Assembly (NCBI GenBank): GCA_963971405.1
Contig: OZ020489.1
Coordinates: 34,877,047-34,941,046 of the forward strand
Direction of reading: 5' to 3'
Origin: Psococerastis gibbosa
Lineage: Eukaryota > Arthropoda > Insecta > Psocodea > Psocidae
Length of the DNA: 64,000 bases
Part shown: in pieces, positions 47,000-57,971 of the stretch
Layout: each line of letters starts with the position of its first letter
Numbering within the stretch: position 1 is the first letter of the stretch
Position numbers and translations under genes: made by a program
The notes under the pieces: model-generated
Told to the model about the DNA's origin: nothing
The model's input: only the letters and a program-made list of their open reading frames with translations
Database searches by the model: none

Positions 47000-49680
47000 G
47001 CATTAGCAGAAAACCATTTTAAATTCAATTTTGTTTACCTGTATATACAGATTACTGTATTACATTGATGTGCCATAAAGGTCACGCTTAGTAAGCTACT
47101 GTATCTGTACGTGTTATATGAATAAATAAAAAAGTTGAAGCCTAAGATTTTGGGCTATGTAAATAATAAGATCCTGGCCGTTCGAGTTTTTGCTAATAAT
47201 GGGTGTGGTAGAGACCGTCCATAGAGTTGTACATACGAGAGATGGAATATTCGCTCCCTCCAAGGAATGGGGTTCATTTGTGGCGTCATTTTGTAGATGG
47301 CAGCACCAGTTGCAATTATATCAAAGCGTTGATTTTTCCATAAGCCTCAATACTATTTTAAAATGATTTTTAATTACGTATTATTTTAAAGTGATATTTT
47401 TCTATAAATCATGGAGAATATATATATTAAATTATATGCAGCGAAATAAGGTCCAGGCATAGTAAAAATATTATAAAAAAATATTAAAAGAATTAATTAG
47501 ATTCTAAGAGCTTAGTTTTCGCATGAAAACGGCGGCCATTTCGAATAATATGGATATCGGTTTGTCGTCAGCGAACCTAGTGACCAAAACTGTCCCTACA
47601 GAACCTCATTTGTTTAAGTTGTTGGTGCCACCTGCCACTTCTTCTACGGCCAAATGGCCAATCAGAGAACGTTTTAGCCCCTGACCCCCGTTTTGATACA
47701 ATATTAGAAGTCTACATAGTGCCAATGAAGATGCCAACTGCAGATATCAATCAATCAATCATTTTATAATATGCACATTACATTAAATTACAATAATACT
47801 GACATTAAACTAACTTCGGTTTAATCATGAGTAATGGCGTTATGTGACAAGGAGGTAAATGAAACACCCACTGCACATATCAAAATCTGCAACAACTTAG
47901 CAGTTGTAAACAAGTTTTGAGTGAAAAATTAATACAACAGCCTATGTATTTACACCATGTAAATTATTTTAATCTGACATTTCTGACCTTTTGCCACGAG
48001 TTTTGTTTATTAATTATCTCGACCTTCATTATTCATTTGTGCATGCTAATTAGCCTATATTTATGCCTATATGTTGCATTTCAATAAGAATTCATAGATA
48101 GCGGGAGTCTAGACACAAATTGAGTAGAAATATTTTTAATGCAACGATGGAACATACAGTAGGTTTAATGTTTATTAGTTATAATGATTACAATAGTTCC
48201 AATATTACAGTATTTTACCGTTTTAGATGTGGCTCACACTAAGTACCTTGTAGAGCTTGTATCGTGGGCCCTTTCAGTCAAAGTGTTAATCAGTAAATAC
48301 TGTATATATAGATCATGTCCACTCTTACAGTCTGTAAATTTATAAAATATAAAAGAATAAAATAAACAAAAATTCAGTATATGCGACATACCTATAAAAT
48401 AAACATACACACATTTATTACCACATGTACAATATTGTTCAAATGAACAAATAATAATATTGTTTTTATATTTTATTTATTACTATTCTCATTATTATTA
48501 TCTGTTTTTCAATTAATAAATAAAATTAAAATTCCTTCAACGGTACACTTAACCCATTTCTTGAATTTTTTCTAAATTTCCCTCAATTAAGACTGACTTA
48601 TAAAAACCAGAAATTAAAAAGTTGGTCAGTAAATTCTCGGGTACACAATTATCCAGATGATTTTCCCTATCCCATAGAATTAGTCATTTTAACACGTTCA
48701 CAGACAGAACCATAAAAATTTCACATATAAAATTATCACTGAAGTCGAAACATGGTGCAATTTAACGATTGCTATTGCTTCCAGCTGCAACTCGTGGGGC
48801 AAGGCTCCAATAGTAGTCTTGTAGACCCTACTATAGAACAGAACTGTATTAAAAATTGCTTTTGGCATAAGAACATCATAGGCGGTAGACCCAGTAAGTG
48901 ACTTATTTTGAATGTTCGACTATTTTGTAGTGACAGGGGAGAATAAAAATTTAAAATTTACGTGGCTTAATAATGTAATTCTATCTAGTGCTAAAAATAG
49001 TGCGGGGATTGTGCCACGGCAGGTGAAATAGTTGCAAAACATTTTTTTTGTTGAAAAAAGAGTACATTTCCTTAAAAAAGCAAAAAAAAAAAAGAGAAAG
49101 TACACACATGTGACATATGTCTGGTCAGAAAGAGCCCATTGTACAATATTAAACTGCTACTTAACATTGTTGCCAATTCTAAGTAATTATAGTTTCTAAG
49201 TACATTGTGTAGATCATTGGCCTTCACAAGTTGGCAATCTAGTTGCTTTCTTCTTATCTCTCCCAAATGCATCCCATTCATGGGTCATGGACTTTTTAAC
49301 ATGGCCGTACACCGTGCCTACTTACAGTACCGTAGATAATTAAAATGTGTCAACGATCATTGCCCAATATTTTTTTTTAAATTGTCACAGACATATCAAC
49401 AGTGTTGGGAGCAATTCCCACTGATTGGACACCCCAGAGGTTCTCAAAGCCACCCTTAATACTGCCGAAACGGGGGGGGGGGGGATTGGGGCTATCCGAG
49501 GGATTTTGGTTCAAAACCGGAATGAAGGAATTTAATCTAATAGCAACAACCTGAAAATGATAATGACAATGAGGTTTGCCCTATTCATAAGCATGGGCTA
49601 TTTATTATGAATAATTAATATAATAATAATAATTATTACTCTGACTCATGATCGCTTGAACGGAACCGCCTTAACACACT
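47000..49680. other. AT-rich stretch with no gene seen
   Basis: Scattered A/T tracts and a G run at 49472-49483. No recognised repeat of the families above and no convincing exon. Confidence 0.5.
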
Positions 49681-49683
49681 TCT

Positions 49684-49814
49684 ACATTTTCTGGCCATGT
49701 TTCGGAGGGCATGTAAAGCAGGCGGCCCCGGGCCCTCCTATTTGAGTGTAAGAGAGGGCTTTATAGTCCTAACTCCGCTAGGTTGGCTTAGTAATAGAAC
49801 AAAAAGTCCTTATT
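49684..49814 (+). repeat. SINE-1, 5'-truncated, first of a tandem pair
   Basis: Body from ttctggccatg to aaaaagtccttatt, followed at once by a complete copy. Confidence 0.85.
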
Positions 49815-49815
49815 T

Positions 49816-50030
49816 CAGGACATGTAGAGTAGTGGTGCGGACTCTAACTTTCACCCGAAAGGTTGTTGGTTCGAGTCCTATACTTCCTACATTTTCTGGC
49901 CATGCTTCGGAGGGCATGTAAAGCAGGCGGTCCCGGGCTTTCCTAGTTGAGTGTAAGAGAGGGCTTTCTAGCCCTAACTCCGCTAGGTTGGCTTTGTAAT
50001 AGAACAAAAAAAGCCCTTATTTATTTATTT
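49816..50030 (+). mobile_element. tRNA-derived SINE (SINE-1), second of a tandem pair
   Basis: caggacatgtagagtagtgg head, B box GGTTCGAGTCC, full body, (TTTA)n tail. Ends 160 bp before the acceptor-like site of activin exon 1. Confidence 0.88.
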
Positions 50031-50268
50031 TAATTTTAATTTTATTTTTATCAGTAGAACGAGTAGTTCACCAATTATCCTTTCACCTTGTTTGTGCTAT
50101 CTTATATATATATATATATATATAAATGTCATACAGTATATAACAATATGTGGAGGTGTACATAATAATGTGAAATGTTTATTGTTACAGAACAGCAGCT
50201 AAAATAATGAAACAAACAGAGGACAAGAGCGACGAAAATCATAAATAGCAACGAACCCATCATTTGCC

Positions 50269-50981
50269 ATGTACACTACCGAAACCAGTACCATTTACAG
50301 ATCTCCTCTGTGCAACTTCCGATACCGGGACAGACTGCTGACCGTCTTGTACCTGTGTTCCCTACTCAGTTACACAGCCAGGGGCAGCGACGAAAGCGAC
50401 CACACCTCCCAGCTTATTCCAAGCAACACCACAATACGATCTAGCAAAAAAAGTGATATTAGTATTTTCTACGAAAGGCCCAGTTTAATCGAAAAACATG
50501 GTATCGTGGAGAGAGATGCACGAGACGAAGAGGTAACCAATGCGAGAGCGAGACGGAGGAAGGACAAAACAAATGACAGAGGGATGAAAGCAAACAAGTC
50601 CCAGGACGTGGCGGACGACGAAGATGACGAGATTGAGTCTGAGCAGCGACGCTTAAAGCCTGAGGCACATACAAGTTGCAATAAGTGCAGGGTATCGAGG
50701 GAGGCTCTTCGAAACGAGTCATTGGAGTTTATTAAGGGGGATATCCTCAACAGGCTTGGGATGAAGCACCCCCCGAATATGACGGGGAAGTACAAACCGC
50801 ATTATGGAGAGTTCGTGGTGCAACACTTGCTGGATAAGTTTGAGACGGAGAAGCATGACAATAGGCACAATTACTCTCCCCGCCGCCACATATCACATTC
50901 ACCTGCCATTCAGTGGTTCCACGATGAGGATGATGATGACGACGATGATTCGCAGATGCAGGGAGACGCTCCTCCTGAAAG
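50269..50981 (+). CDS. Activin-like gene, exon 1 (coding part)
   Basis: Open from the ATG to a CTGAAAG|GTAAGA donor at 50982. An acceptor-like attgttacag ends at 50190, so a 5'UTR exon probably lies upstream. A 13-codon upstream ORF (50207-50248) precedes the main start. GC is clearly higher than the flanking SINE and intron. Confidence 0.88.
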
Positions 50982-53547
50982 GTAAGACCTGACTCAAAAG
51001 ACCTCCGGTGCCGTATTGCAACAAAGAGTGTTTCACCCTGATACATACTCTACCCAATACCACAACGCTGAATGTTGAGGGATATACGATTATGATGATG
51101 AAGCGTAGAAACCGGGGAACCGTCGTGGTCGACAATAGATAATAGACAATAGACATTTCTTTTTTTAGTCATTATAAGTAGGTACATCTGAAAGCATGCT
51201 CGTCCACATCTGTGGTTGACATCATCAGTAGCACTACGTTGAGTTCTCAGATTATATCTCGGAGGCTCAGTAGCAGCAGTTTGGGCTTCTACATCTTCAC
51301 CATCTTACTCCGGCTGTGAAAGTCTTTGTAATTAAATTTTTGTAGCATAGGTTGTAAAACGTTTCGCTGACTAGCCAGTCATTAACATTTCGCAGTCCAA
51401 ACTGGCAGGGATCACTCACTGGCCATCACACGGAGAGAATTTTTGCTCGTTTTGGTTCATATTACCTTTGAACCTCAACATCAATATGAAAACTATGGTC
51501 TTATGACCTTTAAATGGTCACAACTTTCTTTACCCCCACTGTTTGAGCTCCGAAATTACCATTTAAAGTAATGAAAACTGTAGTGCAATGAAACATGATG
51601 CCTGTCGCTTATCCTCTATCATACTGACCTTTCGCCTACGCCTTGCAGTAAGCAATACTGAGTACTCTATAGCCCAAGCAGCTAGTAACAACTCCGTAAA
51701 TCCCGAAAACACAGCATAATTCAAACATAGTACTAGTTACTTAGCGTTAGGCTCAAAGTAATTTTCTTTAAATATTTTAAGATAACTTCCCAGCAACGCT
51801 CATCAAATTACAAACTTGTATAAAAAGTGTTCTTTCACGAACGCGTGTGACGAGTCACACAAGTCAAACTTTTAGTGGAAACCTTGGGCGGTCAGGGGGA
51901 GCAAATGTTGATGCTATTAATTAATTAATTATTATTTTATAAATTATTCACTTGATCAAAGCAAATCAACTCGAATCAAAATTCACAAAAAAAAAAAAAA
52001 AAAATCATAAGCTAATTTTGAATTCAATATATTTTCAAAGATGATTAGATGAATGAAAGCACGTACAATGCAAAAGAATCCCTGATAACATTATGTTAAA
52101 TAACAATATATTGAATTACAAGTGTCAACCTTATACGAACACCTGGATAGAAAAATTAGCATACTACCCCTTTCATAAAGTGTCCATTCTTTAGCCACAA
52201 ATTCACCCCTCATTATATTCTCCAGTTCATATATTTACCAGCTTGAATGATATTGTAATGAACTGTAATATAATAATAATAAATTCATATTGGTTGGTAA
52301 GACTTGTTTCACATGAGGATATCAAAACAACCCTTCCATTATAAAGACTCTTAAAGTTGCCTTTTTTGCCACCCCTTCCTGTAATGGGTCTATAAAAAAC
52401 TGATTTTAATAAACTTTTAAATATGGGTAAGCCTATCCTTTGTATTTCAAATACATTAGATTATTAACGTCTTTTTAAATTGTTGTTAGTTAAAGGCGCG
52501 TTTAATATCTAACTGTATTTCACATTAAGGCGTACGATAAAACCAATTCTAACTTCTTCGTATCGGCGCCCAACTTATGTTTTTTAGAGAAATAAATGAA
52601 GGTTCAAAATTTAAAAGTAGTCTCAGATATGCTTTTATAAAAAAAAAACTGTTTTGACCCACCGACGAAATTTTATAAGCTAGGCCTACACTGAAGTAAC
52701 ATAGGGAGAGGCGCACAATTGAATTCTCAGGTACCAAAAGGAGGGAACCGGGGTGCAAAACGCCAAATGATGAAAAACCAGTATGTGTCGTAAAGACATA
52801 AAATAGAAGTGAAAATTTTCTATTACATTGCCAACGGCCTTACCATGTTGATTCCATTAGAGCAGAGCATGTTTCAAACTGCGGCAACTTGGTAGTGTGC
52901 ACAGCGTTGGCAGGGGAACATGGTGGGACATGATAACGCGCTTAGGCAGTATAAGTCGAGTCCTGGTCACCTCCGATTTAATCGTGTGACTTTACCATGT
53001 TCCCCAAGTGGTTCGGAATCCACTATAATCAGGAGGTCCACCCTGTTAGTCAACTCCCCTTTCCTCGAGGTGAAAGAGTCTGCCCTTAGGGTGCCTCAAG
53101 TTAACAAACAGACTCACTCCCCCCGCCAGGCTGACAGGGTTGCTTAAAGCAGAAATGCTGATAGCAGGCGTTAGAAGCAACAACAACAACAACAACCTTT
53201 TCTATTACATGGAAACATCTTCATTATTCATAAAGTGGTCTCCAGACAAACAGAATGGTTTGCGTTACTTGAAATATGATAACTCCATAAGATCAGAAAA
53301 CGTTTGATTTAAAAAAATAATGTTACCATTTGTAATCTTGTGTACATGTATTGTTTCAGTGGCATCAGTGGGAGGAGAGATAGTGTTAAAGACTATGAAG
53401 ATAGGAGCAACAATGTTAGATCTCATATGAATACAAGTGATAATAGATTTAGTGAAAAGAGTAGTTTTCAAGAAGGTGAAGTTTATATTGAAGAAGACGA
53501 CGACTACCATGTCAGGACATTGAAAGTCGTCTCATTCTCCTTACCAC
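50269..53547 (+). CDS. Activin/inhibin-type TGF-beta precursor, prodomain (exons 1-2, 3' end missing)
   Basis: Activin-type ligands are secreted dimers cut from a prodomain precursor. Exon 1 (50269-50981, phase 2) and exon 2 (53360-53547, phase 1) join in frame across a 2378-bp GT-AG intron. The start Met has gcc before it. A long basic n-region leads to a hydrophobic core (about 23-35), a likely signal peptide ending near 37-39. An acidic/basic linker includes RARRRK (93-98), a possible furin-type site. The diagnostic block is CNKC (137-140) followed by SLEFIKGDILNRLGMKHPPN (151-170), matching the CxxC...IK..IL..L.....PN arrangement of activin and related prodomains; N170 is in a sequon. An eight-Asp run closes exon 1. 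Exon 2 carries EDDDYHVRTLKVVSFSLP, resembling the acidic DY..KT..ii.F block of these prodomains. The cleavage site and cystine-knot domain are not in the window. Activin-beta, dawdle-like or myostatin-like cannot be separated here. Confidence 0.85.
51000..52880 (+). other. Activin intron 1, mostly unassigned
   Basis: AT-rich, no recognised repeat of the families above in the first 1.9 kb. A runs at 51990-52005 and 52640. Confidence 0.5.
52880..53200 (+). repeat. Family L repeat with (CAA)n tail
   Basis: About 300 bp from gcacagcgttggcaggg to agaagcaacaacaacaacaac. An open frame inside (52920-53147) is not protein-like. The 3' microsatellite suggests a retroelement 3' end. It lies in activin intron 1, 160 bp before exon 2. 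Confidence 0.65.
53360..53547 (+). CDS. Activin-like gene, exon 2
   Basis: The acceptor is TTGTTTCAG at 53359; the donor is CCAC|GTAAGT at 53548. Entry phase 2 equals exon 1's exit phase. Reads GISGRRDSVKDYEDRSN, a low-complexity middle and EDDDYHVRTLKVVSFSLP. Its 3' part is repeated four more times downstream. Confidence 0.75.
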
Positions 53548-53599
53548 GTAAGTCTCACTATTTTACTTAATACTTTTTGAGTAATCGACGGACAATAGC

Positions 53600-54271
53600 A
53601 TGCCACGTTCACGTTTGTTGTTGGAACAAATGTGGATGCAAGTGATGAAATAATAAGTCAAAATATGATTAGTTTCCCCGATGAAGACGACGATTATTCG
53701 ATTACAGGGTCATTCGGATTTTGAAAGTTGTCTACTCGCATTCTTCTTACCACGTAACTCTTACTATTTTACTTAATACTTTTTGAGTAATCGACGGACA
53801 ATAGCATGCCACGTTCACGTTTGTTGTTGGAACAAATGTGGATGCAAGTGATGAAAGGTTAATAAGTCAAATTTTATGATTAGTTTCCCCGATGAAAACG
53901 ACGATTATTCGATTACAGGGTCATTAGGATTTTGATAGTCTTACTATTTTACTTAATACTTTTTGAGAAATCTACGGACAGAAATTTCCCTGATGAAGAC
54001 GACGATGACAGTCATTGGGATTTTAACAGTTGTCTACTTGGATTCACTTTTCCACGCAAGTCTCACTTGTTTGCTAAATACTTTTTGAATAACCTACGAA
54101 CACTTGCATCTTACGTTCACGTTTGTTGTTAGATGTATGTAATGTGGATGTAAGTGATAATAGGTTAATAAGTCAAAATACGATTATTCTCCTGGTGAAG
54201 ACAATGATGATTAGGACGATGACGTTGATTAGGAATTTAACACTAGTCTACTTACTCTTTCCTTACCATGT
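53600..54271 (+). repeat. Decaying tandem copies of activin exon 2's 3' half and donor region
   Basis: The unit spans the end of exon 2 and about 115 bp of following intron. Donor-equivalent sites lie at 53754 (GTAACT), missing in the third copy (deleted near 53936), 54056 (GCAAGT) and 54270 (GTCATG). Shared blocks are gaagacgacga, ttactatttacttaatactttttgag and cgttcacgtttgttgtt. The first two units are about 206 bp apart. Confidence 0.85.
53982..54055 (+). pseudogene. Possible alternative exon 2 (fourth tandem copy) with GC donor
   Basis: After ...cggacag the frame reads NFPDEDDDDSH and SCLLGFTFP, then C|GCAAGT. Entry phase 2 and exit phase 1 are exactly those of exon 2, and the frame has no stop. 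The acceptor has a poor pyrimidine tract. It may be a mutually exclusive exon or simply a less decayed copy. Confidence 0.3.
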
Positions 54272-54299
54272 CATGTTGTAAAGGGGGCAATGATGAGCA

Positions 54300-54483
54300 A
54301 GTCTGAGCCTATCCATTATCACTAGTAGCCGGTGTAGGTTGACATCGAGGACGCGTGTTGCCAGTGGCGCACAATCTAACGGAAACAATACCAATAATGT
54401 CCGAAAAATCAAAAGGGATCGTTGGCAGCGCAAACCTTAATGTGCCACTACAAATAGGCCTACTTCCGTACAAAGCCCTTCTA
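54300..54483 (-). repeat. Family B dispersed repeat, partial
   Basis: ttatcactagtagccggtgtaggttgacatcgagg through aggatcgttggca to the cttcc...aaagccctt end. Confidence 0.65.
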
Positions 54484-54489
54484 AAAATA

Positions 54490-56170
54490 ATGATAATATC
54501 ATAGGTAAATGTGCAGTTGGTGGGAGCCTCCTTGAAGCTATTCACTCAAAACAATTAATTTATTCAGAAAATATCTATCTCGCAGTGTACCGCCTGTAGA
54601 CGTGCTATGCATGCATAAAGATACCTTTTGTTATTATTTACCTATACTACCTTATGCAGGAGCCTCAGTCAAACAACAAAATATTGAAGGTGGCATCAGT
54701 TCCGTTGCTACAATGTAGGCATAGTGCAGGAAGCATATCTAGTTGGATAAAATCAGAAAGACGATAAATTTTCCGTGTGTCATCGCACAATGAAGTAGGG
54801 ATTTAGGCAACCGGAAAAACTTAGTGGGGAGGGGTATACAGGTTAAATATAGAAACGCTCATATCAACTCGGTTTTCCTTTGTGGCTCTCAACTCCCTTA
54901 GTCAGCTGAATAATGAAAAAGGAAGTGCAATGGAGGGGGTGCATATGCAAAACCACGCACGCTTCTCAAAAAGAACCTTCCAACAGATTGATTTTATATA
55001 ACTTACCGCGGCTGCACGGAATACTCGCAAATTATCACGATTTTTCTCCGTAGGCATTGGCCCCGACTTTGCAAAAATTTTGGGGTGCTTGGGTACTTAA
55101 CTATTTTTAGTTAGGGGTCTGCCTGTCTGGCTCAGGGAACTAATTTTAATTTATCCGGCCGTCCGCCCACCCTGTACCCGTACAAATAAATAAATAAATG
55201 AATATTAGTAAATATAATAATACTAGTGTAATTCCCAAGATAAATTCATTTACATAAATATAAATAGATTTTTTTTGTACCCTTGCCACTGTGCAGCCAT
55301 TTTGCGCGTGGAGGCAATATGTATTTCTGTGAAATTATACAATCTAGTAATCGACAAGAAAGTATAAAGTAAAATCGTAAAAATCAGGTAGTTCTGTCAT
55401 TATCATTGCGCTAGTGCCTGAGTGACAGTGTAGAAAGCTTTCTCTAATAGATGGTCTCTAAGTGATTTTTAAAGGAAGTGAGTAGCTTTTCTAAGATAGG
55501 CGAATACTTGTAATTTAGGATCCAGTCACTCGCACTTGGTTGTGCGTGATGCTGGCCTTACCAGATCTCCCTTTTGCCTTATGTTGTATGTGTGGGTGTC
55601 CCGTCCCCACTTTGCTTAAATTTCCCCCATGCCTCAGGCCTTAAGATATGTAAAGTTTATCTATAAATGTATAGACTTGGGGCCGTCATGATTTTTAATG
55701 CTATGAAGTGCGAGTGACAACTGAATGTCCTAACTAACTTCGTTAGTATGTTGTGCGTGAAGCGCCGAGCTTCCGCCAGATGGCAAATAGCTTGTTTTCC
55801 CATACAAAATCCTAATTTTGTGTTCATTCTCACCATATCTGTTACCCCTAAATTTATACCAGTAAGTTCTGTAGCCATTGTGTGTTCTTGTGCAATAGGC
55901 TAGTGCAATACCATAGTATTCAGCAGTGCATTGGGATGGAGAAGTGCACTTGCAAATGCATCGGTCCCCAGGTTATTGGAGAAAGGGGCGACATATGATA
56001 CATGGCGATCCACCTGAGGAGGGGAGGGCCCCAGACATGCGATCCGTTTTGCGAAATTTCAGGGCCGTAAATTCAATTAGTTCGTTGACCGTTGCAAACA
56101 CAATGTGCTTCTAATGGACCTCTTTCGTATAGGCAAATGCTTACGCCCAGCCAATCAGATTTTAAGCTGC
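54490..56170. other. Unassigned stretch, probable activin intron
   Basis: No TGF-beta mature-domain exon, RNA gene or recognised repeat seen. Short ORFs at 55657-55878(-) and 55926-56114(+) match nothing I know. Confidence 0.45.
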
Positions 56171-56171
56171 T

Positions 56172-56336
56172 TCGGTGGCCAGGTGGTAGCGTGCTTGTAC
56201 TTGTACGAGTCTCTACACACCTTGCGATCGGAGACATGTCGTAACTCGGCACAAGTACCTGTAAGGTTACTTAGTGAGGCGATTAAAGAGGTTAATCGGA
56301 TATATTCATTAAATTGTTTGTACGCGATGACCCTTT
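56172..56336 (+). mobile_element. SINE-2 (tRNA-like head), best copy
   Basis: The head ggtggccaggtggtagcgtg resembles a tRNA D-arm (A box). A weak B-box-like tgtcgtaactcgg follows. The body ends cattaaattgtttgtacgcg. Other copies at 15228(-), 33874(-), 43190(-). Confidence 0.7.
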
Positions 56337-56380
56337 TAATAATAATAATTTTTATGAAATGATATTGTATGTGCTTGTAA

Positions 56381-56758
56381 GGCGCCCATTCCACCGACCG
56401 GCTAGAGCTATTTACAAAATCGGTGACGTGGTAGCAGACATTCAAGACTTAGGTGGCGTTTCCACCGACCTCGCATTGCAGAATTGACGGAAATGTTTAT
56501 TTTCCTCCATGCCATAGTTAAAATTGAGCAATGATCATACAGTAAAATCACAAACAAACAAACTAAAGTTAAAAAATGGCGTCATGGGATATGTTAAGTA
56601 CAAACATCTTAATAGATTTCTATAAAAAGAAATATTCTAATTTCCGTCAATGTCATTTGCATTCTGCAATGAGAGGTCGGTGGAAACGTCACCTAAGTCT
56701 TGAATGTCTGCTACCACGTCACCGTTTTTGTAAATAGCCCTAGCCGGTCGGTGGAATG
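56381..56758. mobile_element. PIF/Harbinger-like foldback MITE, right tip lost
   Basis: TAA then GGCGCCCATTCCACCGACC. Arms as in 5182-5572. The right end stops at ggtcggtggaatgga. Confidence 0.78.
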
Positions 56759-57190
56759 GAATTGGAGTGGAATTGTATTATTATTGATTGAATTGATTGA
56801 TTGAATTGAATTGAGATAAATTAAGAAAAATATGAATATCATGGCCCAGCCTATAGAAATATTTAGATTTGGCGTCGTTTCTCTGTGGAATTCTGTACGA
56901 AAGAGGTTCATTGCGGAATTATGTGACTAATAATAATTCCTACTAATATTGAGCGAATTGTACAATAATTTTAATATTAATGAACTTTACTCACTGCAAT
57001 TCTGTTGAATAATCTAAAATTAATTATAACTTGACATAATATACATTGTATAATAGCCGTAATTGACAATCAAGAAAAATCTGAACATGGCGGGATTTGA
57101 ACCCACGATCTATGCCTTGTATTAACAATATTTCTAGCCGTATTAATGCAAATTAGAAAGGGGCATATTTCAGTAAAAAATTATTGAACA

Positions 57191-57656
57191 GAACGCGGTA
57201 GGTCGCTTTCCCCTTGATAGTTTGCTTCTGGGGGTAAAAAATGAAAATAACTCAATTTTCATGAAAAATGACTAAAAACCAGTTTTTCTGCGGGACCTTT
57301 CTATTGATGATTCCTACCTTCAGGTATGTTTTAGATGATAAATGAAGTAACAAAACCGAACAGATTGCTTTCTGAAAAAAATTTGGTTTTGTGAAAAGAA
57401 ATAATTTTTTGAAAAAATTATGGAAAATTCACGCTCCAATACGTTGCGTGCCCTGACATTATAACAGTGTGGTAATGTATTGGTCTGCAAGTTATAGAAT
57501 ATGCAATGCCATCGATCAATTCAGTGCTTTGGGATAGGATATCGAGGGATTCAAAATTTAACCAAAGGAAAATGATTTACTATGGAATTACTCATATTTT
57601 CTATATACTACATGATAAATTGAAAAGCATGTTCGAGTAAACTCGGACCAGTTCTT
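57191..57656 (+). repeat. Family A repeat, 3' half
   Basis: From ggtcgctttccccttgatag to actcggaccagttctttt, diverged. Confidence 0.75.
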
Positions 57657-57837
57657 TTCACGGGAATCTGCCCCCTTCCTGATTTGCATTAATGCCGTTG
57701 TGAATATTGTTCATACCTTTCACATTTCGCTAGTCTGTGTCGTTTACCAGCAGCTCCTTTAACCTTTTTAATGGAGCCTGTCTTCCTTTCTAACATGTTT
57801 TGCTACCGTATTATAAAAGTGTTGGGATGATTTCGAA

Positions 57838-57967
57838 CACGTTAACATTAATAACGAGTACAATATAACCTATGTGAATTTAAAGAAATTAGTTGGAGCC
57901 GTTTTTGAGAAATAATGTTTTGGAGTTTTTTGAGAATAAAACCTCACCAAATTGAGTTAGCCCAAAA
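57838..57967 (-). repeat. Family A repeat, internal fragment joined to the next copy
   Basis: Ends in gagttagcccaaaata and is followed directly by the start of a full copy, as at 2090. Confidence 0.75.
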
Positions 57968-57971
57968 TATA

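Noticed and set aside
50459-51156. Several minus-strand ORFs opposite activin exon 1
   Set aside because: They are antisense shadows of the real exon; they have no motifs and overlap one another in different frames.
52920-53147. 75-codon ORF in activin intron 1
   Set aside because: It lies in the family L repeat, which also occurs at 44115-44270, and shows no protein features.
53932-54132. The whole 66-codon ORF as an independent gene
   Set aside because: Its middle is a tandem copy of activin exon 2 and its ends are intron sequence shared with the other copies.
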